This document shows, piece after piece, positions 1-8,302 of a stretch of 64,000 nt of DNA (the stretch's first letter is position 1; each line of letters starts with the position of its first letter). Made by a program: the position numbers and the translations under genes. Under the pieces are notes generated by a model that worked only from the letters and a program-made list of their open reading frames with translations, made no database searches and had not been told where the DNA came from. The stretch is from Pontibacillus litoralis JSM 072002. Its GTDB lineage: Bacteria > Bacillota > Bacilli > Bacillales > BH030062. Where the stretch lies: contig NZ_AVPG01000009.1 in assembly GCF_000775615.1 (NCBI RefSeq), positions 1-64,000 of the forward strand, given 5' to 3'.

Positions 1-39
1 GTTCAAAAAAGAACGAAATGGTGCCTTTTTTTAGATTTA

Positions 40-87
40 AGAGACCTTGGGAATATAAAAACGTAAGTTTTTCAGTGGCCTCTTTTT
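40..87 (+). terminator. Probable intrinsic terminator of a gene left of the window
   Basis: AGAGACC at 40-46 pairs (with one G-U) with GGCCTCT at 77-83 and is followed by a run of T. A smaller AAAAAC/GTTTTT hairpin sits inside the loop. It would end a plus-strand transcript entering from the left, but that gene is not visible. Confidence 0.4.
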
Positions 88-138
88 AAAAGGTGGTGTT
101 TTAGTTACAAACATTGTTATATCAATAGTTTGAAGGTA

Positions 139-211
139 TGATTCCGATTGGGCTCGAACCAACGACCTCCACCCTGTCAAGGTGGCGCTCTCCCAGCTGA
201 GCTACGGAATC
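139..211 (-). tRNA. tRNA-Val (anticodon GAC)
   Basis: Read on the minus strand, the 73-nt gene has a 7-bp acceptor stem GATTCCG/CGGAATC, a D-arm with AGCTGGGAGAGC, and an anticodon stem CCACC/GGTGG closing the loop TTGACAG, which places GAC at positions 34-36. The T-loop is GGTTCGAGCC and the discriminator base is A. GAC reads the valine codon GUC. No CCA is encoded at the 3' end, so it must be added after transcription. The gene stands alone behind its own strong promoter rather than in a tRNA cluster, at least within the window. Confidence 0.96.
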
Positions 212-243
212 GTACGATGAAATTAATTTTGAAGACAATTAAT

Positions 244-272
244 ATTATATGTTCTTTTTTAAAAGGTGTCAA
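244..272 (-). promoter_or_regulatory. Sigma-A promoter of tRNA-Val
   Basis: On the minus strand a perfect TTGACA (267-272) is separated by exactly 17 bp from a perfect TATAAT (244-249). It lies about 33 bp upstream of the tRNA 5' end at 211. This consensus promoter is what a stable-RNA gene would need. Confidence 0.9.
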
Positions 273-354
273 GGGGAATGTAGTGATCAAATAACTAGCA
301 TTTAAGACCGCACTGTTCCTTGTCATTTCTTCCACAATGTTTACTCTACAAAGC

Positions 355-969
355 TTAATGATACAGTCCTTCTACATACATTTGAGTCATATTTTTGATG
401 ACATCGTCTATGGAATAGTGGTTTTCGTTGTGGACAAGCTCCCACATAAACATTTCATTGGCGTAAAACCATCCTCTTGCAACAAGGTGTGGGTTTAACG
501 ATTTTTTGGCTAAGTTTGCTGCTTGGGCGTATTGTACATCTATGGTGATGCGGCTAATGAATCGTTCTCTTATGTTGCTCCATTTTTCTTGAACAGAGGG
601 GGAAATCCCTTTGGCTTCTTGAATGACTGTCATCATGGCTTTCTCTTTAATGGATAATTGCAGGAATTGCTGTACTTGATTTCGTATGAGCGAACGGGCT
701 TCTTCGTGCGTTATTGGTTCGAATGGGAGCTCGGCAATGGTGTAAAATTTGTTCATTAGTTCCTCCATTAAATAGATAAATAATTCGTCTTTGTTGCGAA
801 AGTACACATAAGCAGTACCGTATCCTGTTTGTGCTTTTTTGATGATTTGTGAGATGGTTGTTTTTTGAAAGCCGTTGGATAGAAAGGTTTCTTGTCCTGC
901 TGTTAATAATTTTTCGCGTGTTTGCAAAGCTTGTAGCTTTCTTTGTGATAACGGTTTATCAGTATTCAT
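355..969 (-). CDS. TetR/AcrR-family transcriptional repressor (probable kyn operon regulator)
   Basis: This 204-residue protein has an N-terminal TetR helix-turn-helix (residues about 14-60: a REKLLTAG start, then TTISQIIKKAQTGYGTAYVYFRNKDELF). The rest is the helical ligand-binding domain typical of the family, and total length is normal. I chose the ATG at 969 rather than the further upstream one because GGAGAAG sits 4-10 bases before it on the minus strand. It is transcribed away from kynU, and the intergenic region carries two tandem TGACA-N3-TGTC palindromes on the kynU promoter. My inference is that it represses the tryptophan-degradation operon and perhaps itself, with a ligand such as tryptophan or kynurenine; the ligand is not visible in the sequence. 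Confidence 0.85.
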   Translation of the reverse strand: MNTDKPLSQRKLQALQTREKLLTAGQETFLSNGFQKTTISQIIKKAQTGYGTAYVYFRNKDELFIYLMEELMNKFYTIAELPFEPITHEEARSLIRNQVQQFLQLSIKEKAMMTVIQEAKGISPSVQEKWSNIRERFISRITIDVQYAQAANLAKKSLNPHLVARGWFYANEMFMWELVHNENHYSIDDVIKNMTQMYVEGLYH

Positions 970-1086
970 GTTTCTTCTCCTTTTGCGCTTTTTTGAATAG
1001 TCAGTTAATTTTCGGTTCATTCTACATGGTCGATAGAAAATTAGCAACGCATAAGGGGGAGTTTGCTATTTATTACAAAATTTCGT

Positions 1087-1129
1087 TGACATGATGTCAT
1101 TGACATAGTGTCGCATTTTGTATTAAAAT
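1087..1129 (+). promoter_or_regulatory. kyn promoter with two tandem TetR-type operators
   Basis: TGACATGATGTCA (1087-1099) and TGACATAGTGTCG (1101-1113) both fit TGACA-N3-TGTC(A/G), with centres 14 bp apart. The second covers a consensus -35 TTGACA (1100-1105), which is followed after 18 bp by TAAAAT (1124-1129). The arrangement would let a bound repressor block RNA polymerase at the operon start. The pairing with the adjacent TetR protein is inferred from position. Confidence 0.7.
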
Positions 1130-1211
1130 TCAGACATAAAATATTCATAATTTTCTTAAATGGGTTAAGGGTTTCGTTTTACATAATAATGGTTCATGGA
1201 GGGGATATAAA

Positions 1212-2498
1212 ATGATGAAGCAGCTTTCAGATTATAGTTGTGCATATGCTCGGCAGTTAGATCAAGAGGATGCATTGGCGAAGTATCGGGAAGAATTTTA
1301 TGTGCAACCTGGTGTCATTTATTTAGACGGCAATTCTTTAGGGTTATTGTCGAAACGGGCGGAGGCCTCGTTGATGGAATTATTAGATTCTTGGAAGCAG
1401 TATGGAATCGATGGTTGGACAGAAGGGACGTATCCGTGGTTTTATCTATCCGAGTCGTTAGGGGAACAAATGGCTCCATTAGTAGGTGCGCTTCCGGAAG
1501 AAGTGATGGTGACGGGGTCTACGACGGTAAATATTCATCAGCTTATTGCTTCTTTTTATAAGCCTGATGGAAAACGGACGAAGATTTTGGCGGACGAATT
1601 AAACTTTCCAACGGATATTTATGCATTGAAGAGTCAGCTTAAGTTAAAAGGGTACGATCCTCAAGAGCATTTAATAGAAGTGCAGAGTGCCGATGGAAAC
1701 CTTTTAAATGAAGAGGATATTATCGAGGCGATGCAAGAAGACGTCGCACTTATTTTACTGCCTTCGGTCCTTTATCGTAGTGGTCAAGTGCTAGATATGG
1801 AACGTTTGACAGAAGAAGCTCACAAGCGTGGAATTGTGATTGGGTTTGATTTGTGCCACTCGATAGGTTCCATTCCGCATCAATTAAGTGAGTGGGGGGT
1901 AGATTTTGCCCTTTGGTGTAATTACAAGCATTTAAATGGAGGTCCGGGTTCTGTTGCGGGGCTTTATGTAAATAAGAAACACTTCGGCAATGCGCCTGGT
2001 TTGGCAGGATGGTTCAGCTCGAAGAAAGAGAAACAGTTTGATATGAATCATGATTTGACGCCTGCAGACACAGCTAGTGCCTATCAGATTGGTACTCCTC
2101 ACGTATTAAGCACAGCTCCTATTATTGGTTCGCTTTCTATGTTTTCGGAAGTAGGTATAGAGCAAATTCGTCATAAGTCGTTGCAGCTTACACAGTATAT
2201 GATGGATTTAATTCGTCATGAACTATCTGCGTATGAATTTACGATTAGTAACCCAACGGAGGATGATAAACGTGGAGGCCACATTTATTTAGAGCATCCA
2301 GAAGCGGCAAGAATTTGTAAGGCGTTAAAGGATGAACAAGTAATTCCTGATTTCCGTGCGCCGAAAGGAATTCGTTTAGCGCCTGTTGCATTGTACAATT
2401 CTTTTGAAGACGTGTGGGAAAGTGTGCAGATTTTAAAGAAAATAATGGACGGCGAACTGTATAAAAACTATAAAAATGAACGCGGAGTGGTGGCATAA
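1212..2498 (+). CDS. kynU: Kynureninase
   Basis: A PLP-dependent aspartate-aminotransferase-fold enzyme that cleaves L-kynurenine to anthranilate and L-alanine in the cytosol. The 428-residue length is normal. Visible signatures are the N-terminal [13 protein letters not shown] at about 131-135, GFDLCHSIG at about 211-219, and the PLP-lysine segment [11 protein letters not shown] with Lys at about 239. GGAGGGG lies just upstream of the ATG. It is the first gene of an operon: kynB follows after 3 bp, then kynA. The pathway branch therefore runs tryptophan to anthranilate, not the 3-hydroxykynurenine/NAD branch, since no kynurenine monooxygenase is present here. Confidence 0.95.
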   Translation: MMKQLSDYSCAYARQLDQEDALAKYREEFYVQPGVIYLDGNSLGLLSKRAEASLMELLDSWKQYGIDGWTEGTYPWFYLSESLGEQMAPLVGALPEEVMVTGSTTVNIHQLIASFYKPDGKRTKILADELNFPTDIYALKSQLKLKGYDPQEHLIEVQSADGNLLNEEDIIEAMQEDVALILLPSVLYRSGQVLDMERLTEEAHKRGIVIGFDLCHSIGSIPHQLSEWGVDFALWCNYKHLNGGPGSVAGLYVNKKHFGNAPGLAGWFSSKKEKQFDMNHDLTPADTASAYQIGTPHVLSTAPIIGSLSMFSEVGIEQIRHKSLQLTQYMMDLIRHELSAYEFTISNPTEDDKRGGHIYLEHPEAARICKALKDEQVIPDFRAPKGIRLAPVALYNSFEDVWESVQILKKIMDGELYKNYKNERGVVA

Positions 2499-2501
2499 AC
2501 G

Positions 2502-3128
2502 ATGGATAAGAAGTGGATCGATATTTCTCAGCCTTTACACGATTCCATTGGGCATTGGCCTGGCGATACACCGTTTTCTTATAATATTACGTATTCAAAA
2601 CAGGAAACCGGTTCTGTTAATATTGGAAGGATTACAACAAGTTTGCATACAGGAACGCATATTGACGCGCCGTTTCATTTTGACAATAATGGCGAGAAAG
2701 TAACGGATTTAGCGATAGATGTGTACATCGGACTAGCTAGAGTGATAGATTTGTCTGCTTTTGACCAGATAGATGAAGCGGCGCTCCGCACTTGTTCATT
2801 GGACGGTGTGACAAGGGTGTTGATCAAAACGTGTGTACCGAATAACCCTGATCATTTTCCGGCGCAAGTGCCTGGTGTAACGGCTGATGGCGCAGCGTAC
2901 TTAGGAAAGAAAGGAATTCGTTTAATAGGGATAGATGTACCTTCTGTTGACGCTTTAGATAGTAAAGAGATGGAAGGGCATCATACACTATACAAAGAGG
3001 GTATTCATATTTTGGAAAATGTCATGCTTGATCGGGTGCCAGAGGGAGATTATGAATTAATTGCTCTTCCTTTGCCTTTGAAGGATGCAGATGGAAGTCC
3101 TGTTCGAGCAGTCATTCGGCCAATTTAA
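2502..3128 (+). CDS. kynB: Kynurenine formamidase (arylformamidase)
   Basis: A cyclase-family (KynB/DUF1684-like fold) metal-dependent hydrolase of 208 residues that converts N-formyl-L-kynurenine to kynurenine and formate. The hallmark metal site [12 protein letters not shown] is seen at residues about 49-60 (His49, His53, Asp55, His59). WPGDTPF near residue 20 is also typical of bacterial KynB. It starts 3 bp after kynU and is followed by kynA after 19 bp, so the three are almost certainly co-transcribed. The presence of both neighbouring pathway enzymes makes this assignment firm. Confidence 0.94.
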   Translation: MDKKWIDISQPLHDSIGHWPGDTPFSYNITYSKQETGSVNIGRITTSLHTGTHIDAPFHFDNNGEKVTDLAIDVYIGLARVIDLSAFDQIDEAALRTCSLDGVTRVLIKTCVPNNPDHFPAQVPGVTADGAAYLGKKGIRLIGIDVPSVDALDSKEMEGHHTLYKEGIHILENVMLDRVPEGDYELIALPLPLKDADGSPVRAVIRPI

Positions 3129-3147
3129 TTATTATAGGGGGACAACG

Positions 3148-4005
3148 ATGACGTATTCAGAAAACAATCACCAAAACCGCGCTGCACAATCGGAACAAGG
3201 AATTCATACGAACTTTAAAGAAAACATGACGTACGGAGATTATTTACAGCTTGATCGCATTTTAGCGAGTCAACATCGCTTATCGGAGCACCATGATGAA
3301 ATGTTGTTTATTATTATTCATCAAGTTAGTGAGCTTTGGATGAAGTTAATTTTACACGAAACACAGGCCGCGATTGGTTCCATACAAGGTGGAGATATTT
3401 CAACAGCATTAAAGCGGCTTGCTCGCGTATCCAAAACACAATCGCAAATTATTCAAGCTTGGGATGTTCTAGCCACAATGACGCCATCGGAATATTTAGA
3501 GTTTCGTGATTCATTAGGTCAAGCTTCTGGGTTTCAATCGTATCAATATCGAATGATTGAATTTGCTTTTGGTTATAAAACGAGCCACGTATTGAAAATT
3601 TATGAAAAAGATGAGAAGCTGCATGAACAATTATTAGAAGCTTATCATGCACCAAGTTTATATGATGCAGCAATTCAGCAACTTGCTCATCATGGTTTCA
3701 CAATTAATGATGACGTGTTAAACCGTGATTACTCGATTGCGTACAAGGAAGATGATTCTGTGCGTCAAGCTTGGTTAGAAGTGTATCAAAATGTAGATCA
3801 GTACTGGGACTTGTATGAATTAGCAGAGAAATTAGTCGATATTGAGGATTGGCTACAGCAATGGCGCTTCCGTCATATGAAAACAGTAGAACGTATTATT
3901 GGTTTTAAAATAGGTACAGGAGGCTCCTCAGGGGTAAATTACTTAAAACGCGTATTAGACCAGCGTTTCTTCCCAGAATTATGGGATATTCGTACACATT
4001 TATAA
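3148..4005 (+). CDS. kynA: Tryptophan 2,3-dioxygenase
   Basis: A heme dioxygenase of 285 residues that opens the indole ring of L-tryptophan with O2 to give N-formylkynurenine. Family signatures are [13 protein letters not shown], the [18 protein letters not shown] helix carrying substrate-contacting residues, and [26 protein letters not shown] near the C-terminus, whose His is the expected proximal heme ligand. I chose the ATG at 3148, preceded by AGGGGG, over an upstream in-frame ATG that lies inside kynB. It is the last enzyme gene of the operon. A short terminator-like hairpin separates it from the transporter gene. Confidence 0.95.
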   Translation: MTYSENNHQNRAAQSEQGIHTNFKENMTYGDYLQLDRILASQHRLSEHHDEMLFIIIHQVSELWMKLILHETQAAIGSIQGGDISTALKRLARVSKTQSQIIQAWDVLATMTPSEYLEFRDSLGQASGFQSYQYRMIEFAFGYKTSHVLKIYEKDEKLHEQLLEAYHAPSLYDAAIQQLAHHGFTINDDVLNRDYSIAYKEDDSVRQAWLEVYQNVDQYWDLYELAEKLVDIEDWLQQWRFRHMKTVERIIGFKIGTGGSSGVNYLKRVLDQRFFPELWDIRTHL

Positions 4006-4033
4006 AAGGGATAGGTTCAGCTTATCCCTTTTT
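4006..4033 (+). terminator. Hairpin between kynA and the transporter gene
   Basis: AAGGGATA (4006-4013) pairs with TATCCCTT (4023-4030) and runs into TTT. The stem is short, so it may only reduce expression of the downstream transporter rather than end the transcript. Confidence 0.6.
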
Positions 4034-4052
4034 CTACTAGAGGAGGTGTCGC

Positions 4053-5393
4053 ATGAGTACAGAGCGTGAACAATGGTCATCGAAAGTAGGGTTTATTCTT
4101 TCTTCAGCTGGTGCCGCCGTAGGATTAGGTGCTATATGGAAGTTCCCGTATGTTACAGGTATGAATGGAGGAGGAGCGTTCTTTCTTTTATTCATTTTAT
4201 TTACACTTCTCATTGGGCTACCGATGTTAATCAGTGAATTTATAATCGGTAGAGGAGCGCAGAAGGAAGCTGTTACGGCTTATAAAACCTTAGCGCCAAA
4301 TAGCTTATGGGTACTTGTTGGTAGATTAGGTGTCGTTGGATGTTTCTTGTTATTATCCTTTTATAGTGTTGTAGGTGGCTGGGTACTTATTTATAGCGTT
4401 TTATCTCTAGTTGGAGCTATCATTTATGATGGTGCTGCATATGGAGAATTTTTCGGTATGATTACGAGTACTCCTTGGATAGGGCTGCTAGGTCTTGCGT
4501 TATTTTTGTGTATGAATGTCATCGTTCTTTCCTTTGGGATAAAAAATGGCATCGAAAAAGCGAGCAAATATTTAATGCCGCTTTTATTCGTCTTTTTCGT
4601 TGTTATTGTCATACGTTCGATCACACTAGATGGGGCGATGGAAGGGATTCGTTTCTTCTTGAAGCCTGATTTCTCGCAAATTACAGGCGAAGGTGTTCTG
4701 TATGCGTTAGGGCAATCCTTTTTCTCCTTAGCGGTAGGTTTTTCTTGCATGGTAACTTATGCATCGTATTTAGGGAAGAAAGAAAGTATCCCATCATCAG
4801 CTTCCTTTGTTGTTGTTATGAACATCGTTGTTTCCTTTTTGGCGGGTCTTGCCATTTTTCCAGCGGTCTTCGCCTTTGGGCTTGAGCCGACAGAAGGACC
4901 TGGATTATTATTCGTCGTCTTGCCAACCGTGTTCGCTCAAATGCCTTTTGGCGAAGTGTTCTTAAGTTTATTTTTACTATTATTCTTATTTGCTACGTTA
5001 ACGTCGTCCTTTAGTTTACTAGAAATTATCGTTTCTGCTTTCACCGAAAGTGGAAAGAGGGGACGAAAAAAGGTAGCTTCAATATCTGGTATTGTTGTCT
5101 TTGCAGCGGGAATACCAGCAGCATTATCGTTCGGTGTATTAGCTGATATACACATAATGGGCAAATCGGTCTTTGATGCGACTGATTATCTCGTAAGTAA
5201 CATCTTATTGCCGATTGGTAGCTTTCTTATTGCAATGTTTGTCATTTATGGAATGGACCGAGTGCTAGTGGAAAATGAATTTAAAGCTGGGAATTCGTTA
5301 GCAAACGGATGGTACAAGACGTGGCGATGGTTAATGGTGTTGCTTGTCCCAATTACAATTTTCGTTGTATTTGTGAATTTATTATTGGGATAA
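4053..5393 (+). CDS. Sodium-dependent NSS/SNF-family transporter (tryptophan uptake suspected)
   Basis: A 446-residue integral membrane protein with roughly 11-12 hydrophobic segments. The N-terminus carries the neurotransmitter:sodium symporter signature: SSAGAAVGLGAIWKFPY in TM1 (the Na+ and substrate site), then NGGGAFFLLF and ISEFIIGR. Bacterial members import amino acids with Na+. It follows the kyn genes in the same direction, with AGGAGGTG before the ATG, so tryptophan (or kynurenine) import is the natural inference; TnaT of Symbiobacterium is a known tryptophan transporter of this family. The substrate cannot be read from sequence. A strong terminator follows. Confidence 0.85.
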   Translation: MSTEREQWSSKVGFILSSAGAAVGLGAIWKFPYVTGMNGGGAFFLLFILFTLLIGLPMLISEFIIGRGAQKEAVTAYKTLAPNSLWVLVGRLGVVGCFLLLSFYSVVGGWVLIYSVLSLVGAIIYDGAAYGEFFGMITSTPWIGLLGLALFLCMNVIVLSFGIKNGIEKASKYLMPLLFVFFVVIVIRSITLDGAMEGIRFFLKPDFSQITGEGVLYALGQSFFSLAVGFSCMVTYASYLGKKESIPSSASFVVVMNIVVSFLAGLAIFPAVFAFGLEPTEGPGLLFVVLPTVFAQMPFGEVFLSLFLLLFLFATLTSSFSLLEIIVSAFTESGKRGRKKVASISGIVVFAAGIPAALSFGVLADIHIMGKSVFDATDYLVSNILLPIGSFLIAMFVIYGMDRVLVENEFKAGNSLANGWYKTWRWLMVLLVPITIFVVFVNLLLG

Positions 5394-5403
5394 ATGAATA
5401 AGT

Positions 5404-5442
5404 AACCGCTTTGATGGGGATCTACATCGAAGCGGTTGTTTT
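5404..5442 (+). terminator. Terminator of the kyn-transporter operon
   Basis: AACCGCTTTGATG (5404-5416) pairs with CATCGAAGCGGTT (5425-5437), with one bulged T and a run of T-rich sequence after it. Confidence 0.75.
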
Positions 5443-5621
5443 GGTGCAATGAAATAGTGAAGGTCGCATTTTCTTGTAGGGAGCTTAGCCAAATTTGAAG
5501 CGTTCTTTTTTAGCTACATGCATCTATTTTTTCTTTATATTGCTTTTTATTGTACAACATATTATAAAAGTGGCCGATAATATATAATAGAAAGTAGTTA
5601 TGAAAGAAGAGGTGTTGTTCG

Positions 5622-6242
5622 TTGAAAGTACAACTATGGCAAGAAATGATGCAACTACAAGCAATGCGAAATATCGGACCTGGCAGCACATCATCACCAG
5701 TTCAACCGATGCAAAATTCTCTTTTGTTTTCCCAAGTATTGCAAAGCGAATTAGGAAAATTACAAACACCAATCGTACCTAGCAGTGAAATGGGTACTCC
5801 AGCACCAGTAGTTCATGCAGGATATACACCGAAGGCTATAGCGCCAATACATACGAGCGGTGATAATCAGTATGCGCCATACATAGAAGCAGCTGCAAAA
5901 GCACATGATTTAGACCCGAAACTACTCCATGCAGTCATCCAGCAAGAGTCCAATTACAATGCAAATGCAGTCAGCGAAGCCGGTGCGAAGGGGTTAATGC
6001 AACTAATGCCCAGTACCGCTAGAGGATTAGGTGTGCAAGATCCATTTGACCCAGTTCAAAACATTAACGGCGGAGCAAAATATCTCAGCCAATTGTTACA
6101 TAAATATAACGGGAATAAAGAACTAGCTTTAGCAGCCTATAATGCAGGTCCAGGAAACGTTGACAAATATGGAGGCATCCCACCTTTTAGCGAAACAATG
6201 GCCTACGTACCGAAAGTGATGGAAAATTATATGAACGCATAA
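5622..6242 (+). CDS. Lytic transglycosylase, SLT family (YjbJ-like)
   Basis: A 206-residue peptidoglycan-cleaving enzyme. Residues about 83-205 form a Slt/goose-type lysozyme domain: the catalytic glutamate is in [13 protein letters not shown] (about 109), followed by [18 protein letters not shown] and [20 protein letters not shown], all classic SLT motifs. The first 80 residues are low in conserved features. There is no signal peptide, as in Bacillus subtilis YjbJ. The start is TTG at 5622, supported by AAGAAGAGGTG eight bases upstream; the next in-frame ATGs are further inside. The gene is monocistronic and ends in a complex terminator region. Confidence 0.88.
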   Translation: MKVQLWQEMMQLQAMRNIGPGSTSSPVQPMQNSLLFSQVLQSELGKLQTPIVPSSEMGTPAPVVHAGYTPKAIAPIHTSGDNQYAPYIEAAAKAHDLDPKLLHAVIQQESNYNANAVSEAGAKGLMQLMPSTARGLGVQDPFDPVQNINGGAKYLSQLLHKYNGNKELALAAYNAGPGNVDKYGGIPPFSETMAYVPKVMENYMNA

Positions 6243-6284
6243 AGAGGCACCTCGCTCGATTGGCAGGGTCTTCTGTGATAACAA

Positions 6285-6373
6285 AAAGAGGACAGCATGG
6301 TAATGATCCCGCAAAGTTAGATTCTTATTCTAACTTTTGGGGGGCATCTCCCTTGTAGCTAACCTCTTTTTTT
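6285..6373 (+). terminator. Structured terminator region after the transglycosylase gene
   Basis: AAAGAGG (6285-6291) can pair at long range with CCTCTTTTTTT (6363-6373). Inside lies a perfect hairpin AAAGTTAGA/TCTAACTTT (6313-6337), plus GATCCC/GGGG-type complements. The T-tract suits plus-strand termination. The inner structure is larger than a plain terminator needs. Confidence 0.5.
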
Positions 6374-6376
6374 GTT

Positions 6377-6456
6377 GCGTTGTGCGCGGGATTTGCGATT
6401 TGTGCTCGGAATACGAGATTTGTGCTCGGAATACGAGATTTATGCGCTAAATGCAT
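6377..6456. repeat. Tandem array, four degenerate 20-bp units
   Basis: Units two and three (6397-6416, 6417-6436) are identical: GATTTGTGCTCGGAATACGA. Unit one (6377-6396) and unit four (6437-6456) are diverged copies keeping the TGTGC / GCGC core. It lies between two convergent genes. A similar array with the same period lies at 15721. Confidence 0.8.
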
Positions 6457-6485
6457 TAAAGAGAGAGGGGGGCTCTCTCTTTAAT
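6455..6485 (-). terminator. Terminator of the egsA-like operon
   Basis: A perfect 13-bp inverted repeat, ATTAAAGAGAGAG (6455-6467) and CTCTCTCTTTAAT (6473-6485), with a GGGGG loop. It overlaps the stop codon of the minus-strand gene that ends at 6481. Confidence 0.7.
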
Positions 6486-7533
6486 GGAGAATTTCTTTTA
6501 AGGTTTCGTCTTCGTGTAGAAAAGAAATTGCTTTTGCTCGATATGTTTCGTCGTGTAAGTATGTGTAGCGGTGTGGCTTGATGAGTGGACTTTGTTGGAT
6601 TGCTTTTTCAAAATCTGTTCGTTTAATGCCAAGTGTTTTGACATAGTTGAAAAAGCCTGTTCTGCTGAATACTTTGTGCATTCGTTCTGCTCGGTGTTGT
6701 TGTACGCTGGCCATAATATAGGTGGCAATACCGACTTGGATGCCGTGCATGTTTGGATGATTAGCGTATTTGTCTAGGGCGTGGGATATTAAGTGTTCGG
6801 ATCCGCTTATCGGTGCGCTATTTCCGCTAATGACGGTTGATACGCCGCCCATGGTTAAGGAACTGACGAGCTCTTTTAGGAAGGTCGGGTGTTTGATGTC
6901 GTGCATCGGCGTGCGAATAAAGCTATTCACGGCTTTTTTACTAAGCATAGAGGAGAAGGCGTTTACTTGACTGACTCCGTGCTTGTCTTCGAAATCCCAG
7001 TCATATAGCGCGGTAATATTGGACATTAAGTCGCCGATACCTGCTAAAATAAACTTATCTGGAGCTTGTTGGATGACGCTTAAGTCGGCAACAATTCCGT
7101 ATGGCACACGTGCGGGAACGGTTGTTTTTCTTCCTTCTACTAGCAATGAGCAATTGCTGCTTGCAAATCCGTCATTAGAGGCGGAGGTAGGAATGCTAAT
7201 AAAAGGCGTGCGTCGCGTGAAGCTAATGTATTTGCCGAAATCGATGATGGATCCACCGCCGATAGCTACTATGACGTCATAGGTGTCTATACTGAAAGCA
7301 GTTGAAATTAAATCTTCAATTGATAGGTTCGTATCGATTTGTACGGTGTTTACGTTTAATGTGGTAAATGTGCTTTTAACCTTTTGTTCATAGTGTTCAA
7401 AGGTGAAGTCGTCAAATAAGAGTAATATTTTTTCAAATCCATGTTTCATCAATATGGCTTCAAGGCTATAAATGGCGCCGCTCCTGATTTCCAATATGGC
7501 CGGGATAGGGATGTTCGTAATCGGGTTAGCCAT
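6481..7533 (-). CDS. egsA: sn-Glycerol-1-phosphate dehydrogenase-like protein (EgsA/AraM family)
   Basis: A 350-residue member of the iron-containing alcohol dehydrogenase superfamily, EgsA/AraM branch, which interconverts dihydroxyacetone phosphate and sn-glycerol-1-phosphate with NAD(P)H. Visible signatures are the nucleotide-binding VAIGGGSIIDFGKY (about 91-104), PTSASNDGFAS, the metal-ligand Asp in AGIGDLMSN, and the metal-ligand His in SGSEHLISHALD. The start overlaps the end of the upstream HAD phosphatase gene by 8 bp, so they are translationally coupled. In B. subtilis AraM makes archaeal-type glycerol-1-phosphate lipids; here the phosphatase, DeoR regulator and ABC importer next door suggest a catabolic role instead, which is inference. 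Confidence 0.85.
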   Translation of the reverse strand: MANPITNIPIPAILEIRSGAIYSLEAILMKHGFEKILLLFDDFTFEHYEQKVKSTFTTLNVNTVQIDTNLSIEDLISTAFSIDTYDVIVAIGGGSIIDFGKYISFTRRTPFISIPTSASNDGFASSNCSLLVEGRKTTVPARVPYGIVADLSVIQQAPDKFILAGIGDLMSNITALYDWDFEDKHGVSQVNAFSSMLSKKAVNSFIRTPMHDIKHPTFLKELVSSLTMGGVSTVISGNSAPISGSEHLISHALDKYANHPNMHGIQVGIATYIMASVQQHRAERMHKVFSRTGFFNYVKTLGIKRTDFEKAIQQSPLIKPHRYTYLHDETYRAKAISFLHEDETLKEILH

Positions 7534-8182
7534 GATGGATAAATCCTTCCTGTATTAACTCCTGCTCGATTTCTTTAAAGTTGTTCACAGCTACATAAGG
7601 AACATCTTTTTCTTTAAGAATATGTTGCAGGGCATCTTTAGCAAACGTGACATCTGCATATACGGCAGGATGCGAGTCGGGTTCGCTATCACCAGCAAAG
7701 TGGACGATTTCATATTCTTCTTTCAATGATTGTATGACTTTCGCTTTATCGATGCCGTATCGTGCTGAGTAGTGATGGTGTGCAGGGTCAATGTCTAAGT
7801 GGATATTGTTTGCCTCATAATACCCTTTGTTGGACAATACCGTCACATCTTCCATGCCGTATTTGCGCATAATGTGGTGAATGTAATAATCGGTGCCAGC
7901 ACTTAGTATATAAACGTCACCGTCACTTTGTTGGACGTGCTGTATAAATGCTGGGACGTGTTCATCAATGGGAATGTTCAAAATATCTGTTACGATTTGT
8001 TCTTCGTCTTGATCAATGGATTGGAAAACTGTCCGAAGAAAGTCGATATCCTTGACCTGACCTGCTTTCCATTGATGATATAATTTTTCACCTTCAGGAA
8101 AGTACTTCTCAATCACAATCCAATAAAAGTCTTTGTTTGAAATTGTGCCATCAAAATCCGAAACAAATGCCCATTTCTTCAT
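7526..8182 (-). CDS. HAD-superfamily phosphatase, MtnX/PSPase-like
   Basis: A 218-residue Mg2+-dependent phosphatase. Motif I is VSDFDGTISNKD at residues about 6-17 with the nucleophile Asp and acid/base Asp; motif II is YILSAGTDYY; motif III/IV is VHFAGDSEPDSHPAVYADVTFAK. It resembles the MtnX group (2-hydroxy-3-keto-5-methylthiopentenyl-1-phosphate phosphatase), but no other methionine-salvage gene is nearby, so I do not assign that substrate. The ATG at 8182 is chosen because GGAGGG lies 7 bases before it; an ATG five codons upstream overlaps that ribosome binding site. It is coupled to the G1P dehydrogenase-like gene downstream, so a phosphorylated three-carbon compound is a fair guess. 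Confidence 0.82.
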   Translation of the reverse strand: MKKWAFVSDFDGTISNKDFYWIVIEKYFPEGEKLYHQWKAGQVKDIDFLRTVFQSIDQDEEQIVTDILNIPIDEHVPAFIQHVQQSDGDVYILSAGTDYYIHHIMRKYGMEDVTVLSNKGYYEANNIHLDIDPAHHHYSARYGIDKAKVIQSLKEEYEIVHFAGDSEPDSHPAVYADVTFAKDALQHILKEKDVPYVAVNNFKEIEQELIQEGFIHHG

Positions 8183-8274
8183 TCCATATCCCTCCAAATC
8201 AATTGGTCACTTTAACTTTAGCAAAAAAAAGATATTCTTATAATACCTTTCCTTTATTTTTCACCTTTATGATG

Positions 8275-8302
8275 AAAAAAACTCCAGACCGATGTCTAGA
8301 GT
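8275..8302 (-). terminator. Terminator or attenuator of the DeoR gene
   Basis: On the minus strand ACTCTAGAC, loop ATCG, GTCTGGAGT is followed by seven T residues. It abuts the stop codon of the DeoR-family gene. I see no convincing -35/-10 pair between it and the HAD gene at 8182, so partial read-through may feed the downstream pair. Confidence 0.75.

Noticed and set aside
6243-6373. Riboswitch (c-di-AMP, c-di-GMP or T-box) after the transglycosylase gene
   Set aside because: The conserved cores of those classes are not present, and no co-directional gene lies downstream on either strand for it to control.
7526-8182. MtnX of the methionine salvage pathway
   Set aside because: The HAD motifs fit the family, but no other mtn gene is near and the gene is coupled to a G1P-dehydrogenase homologue, so I kept a general phosphatase call.
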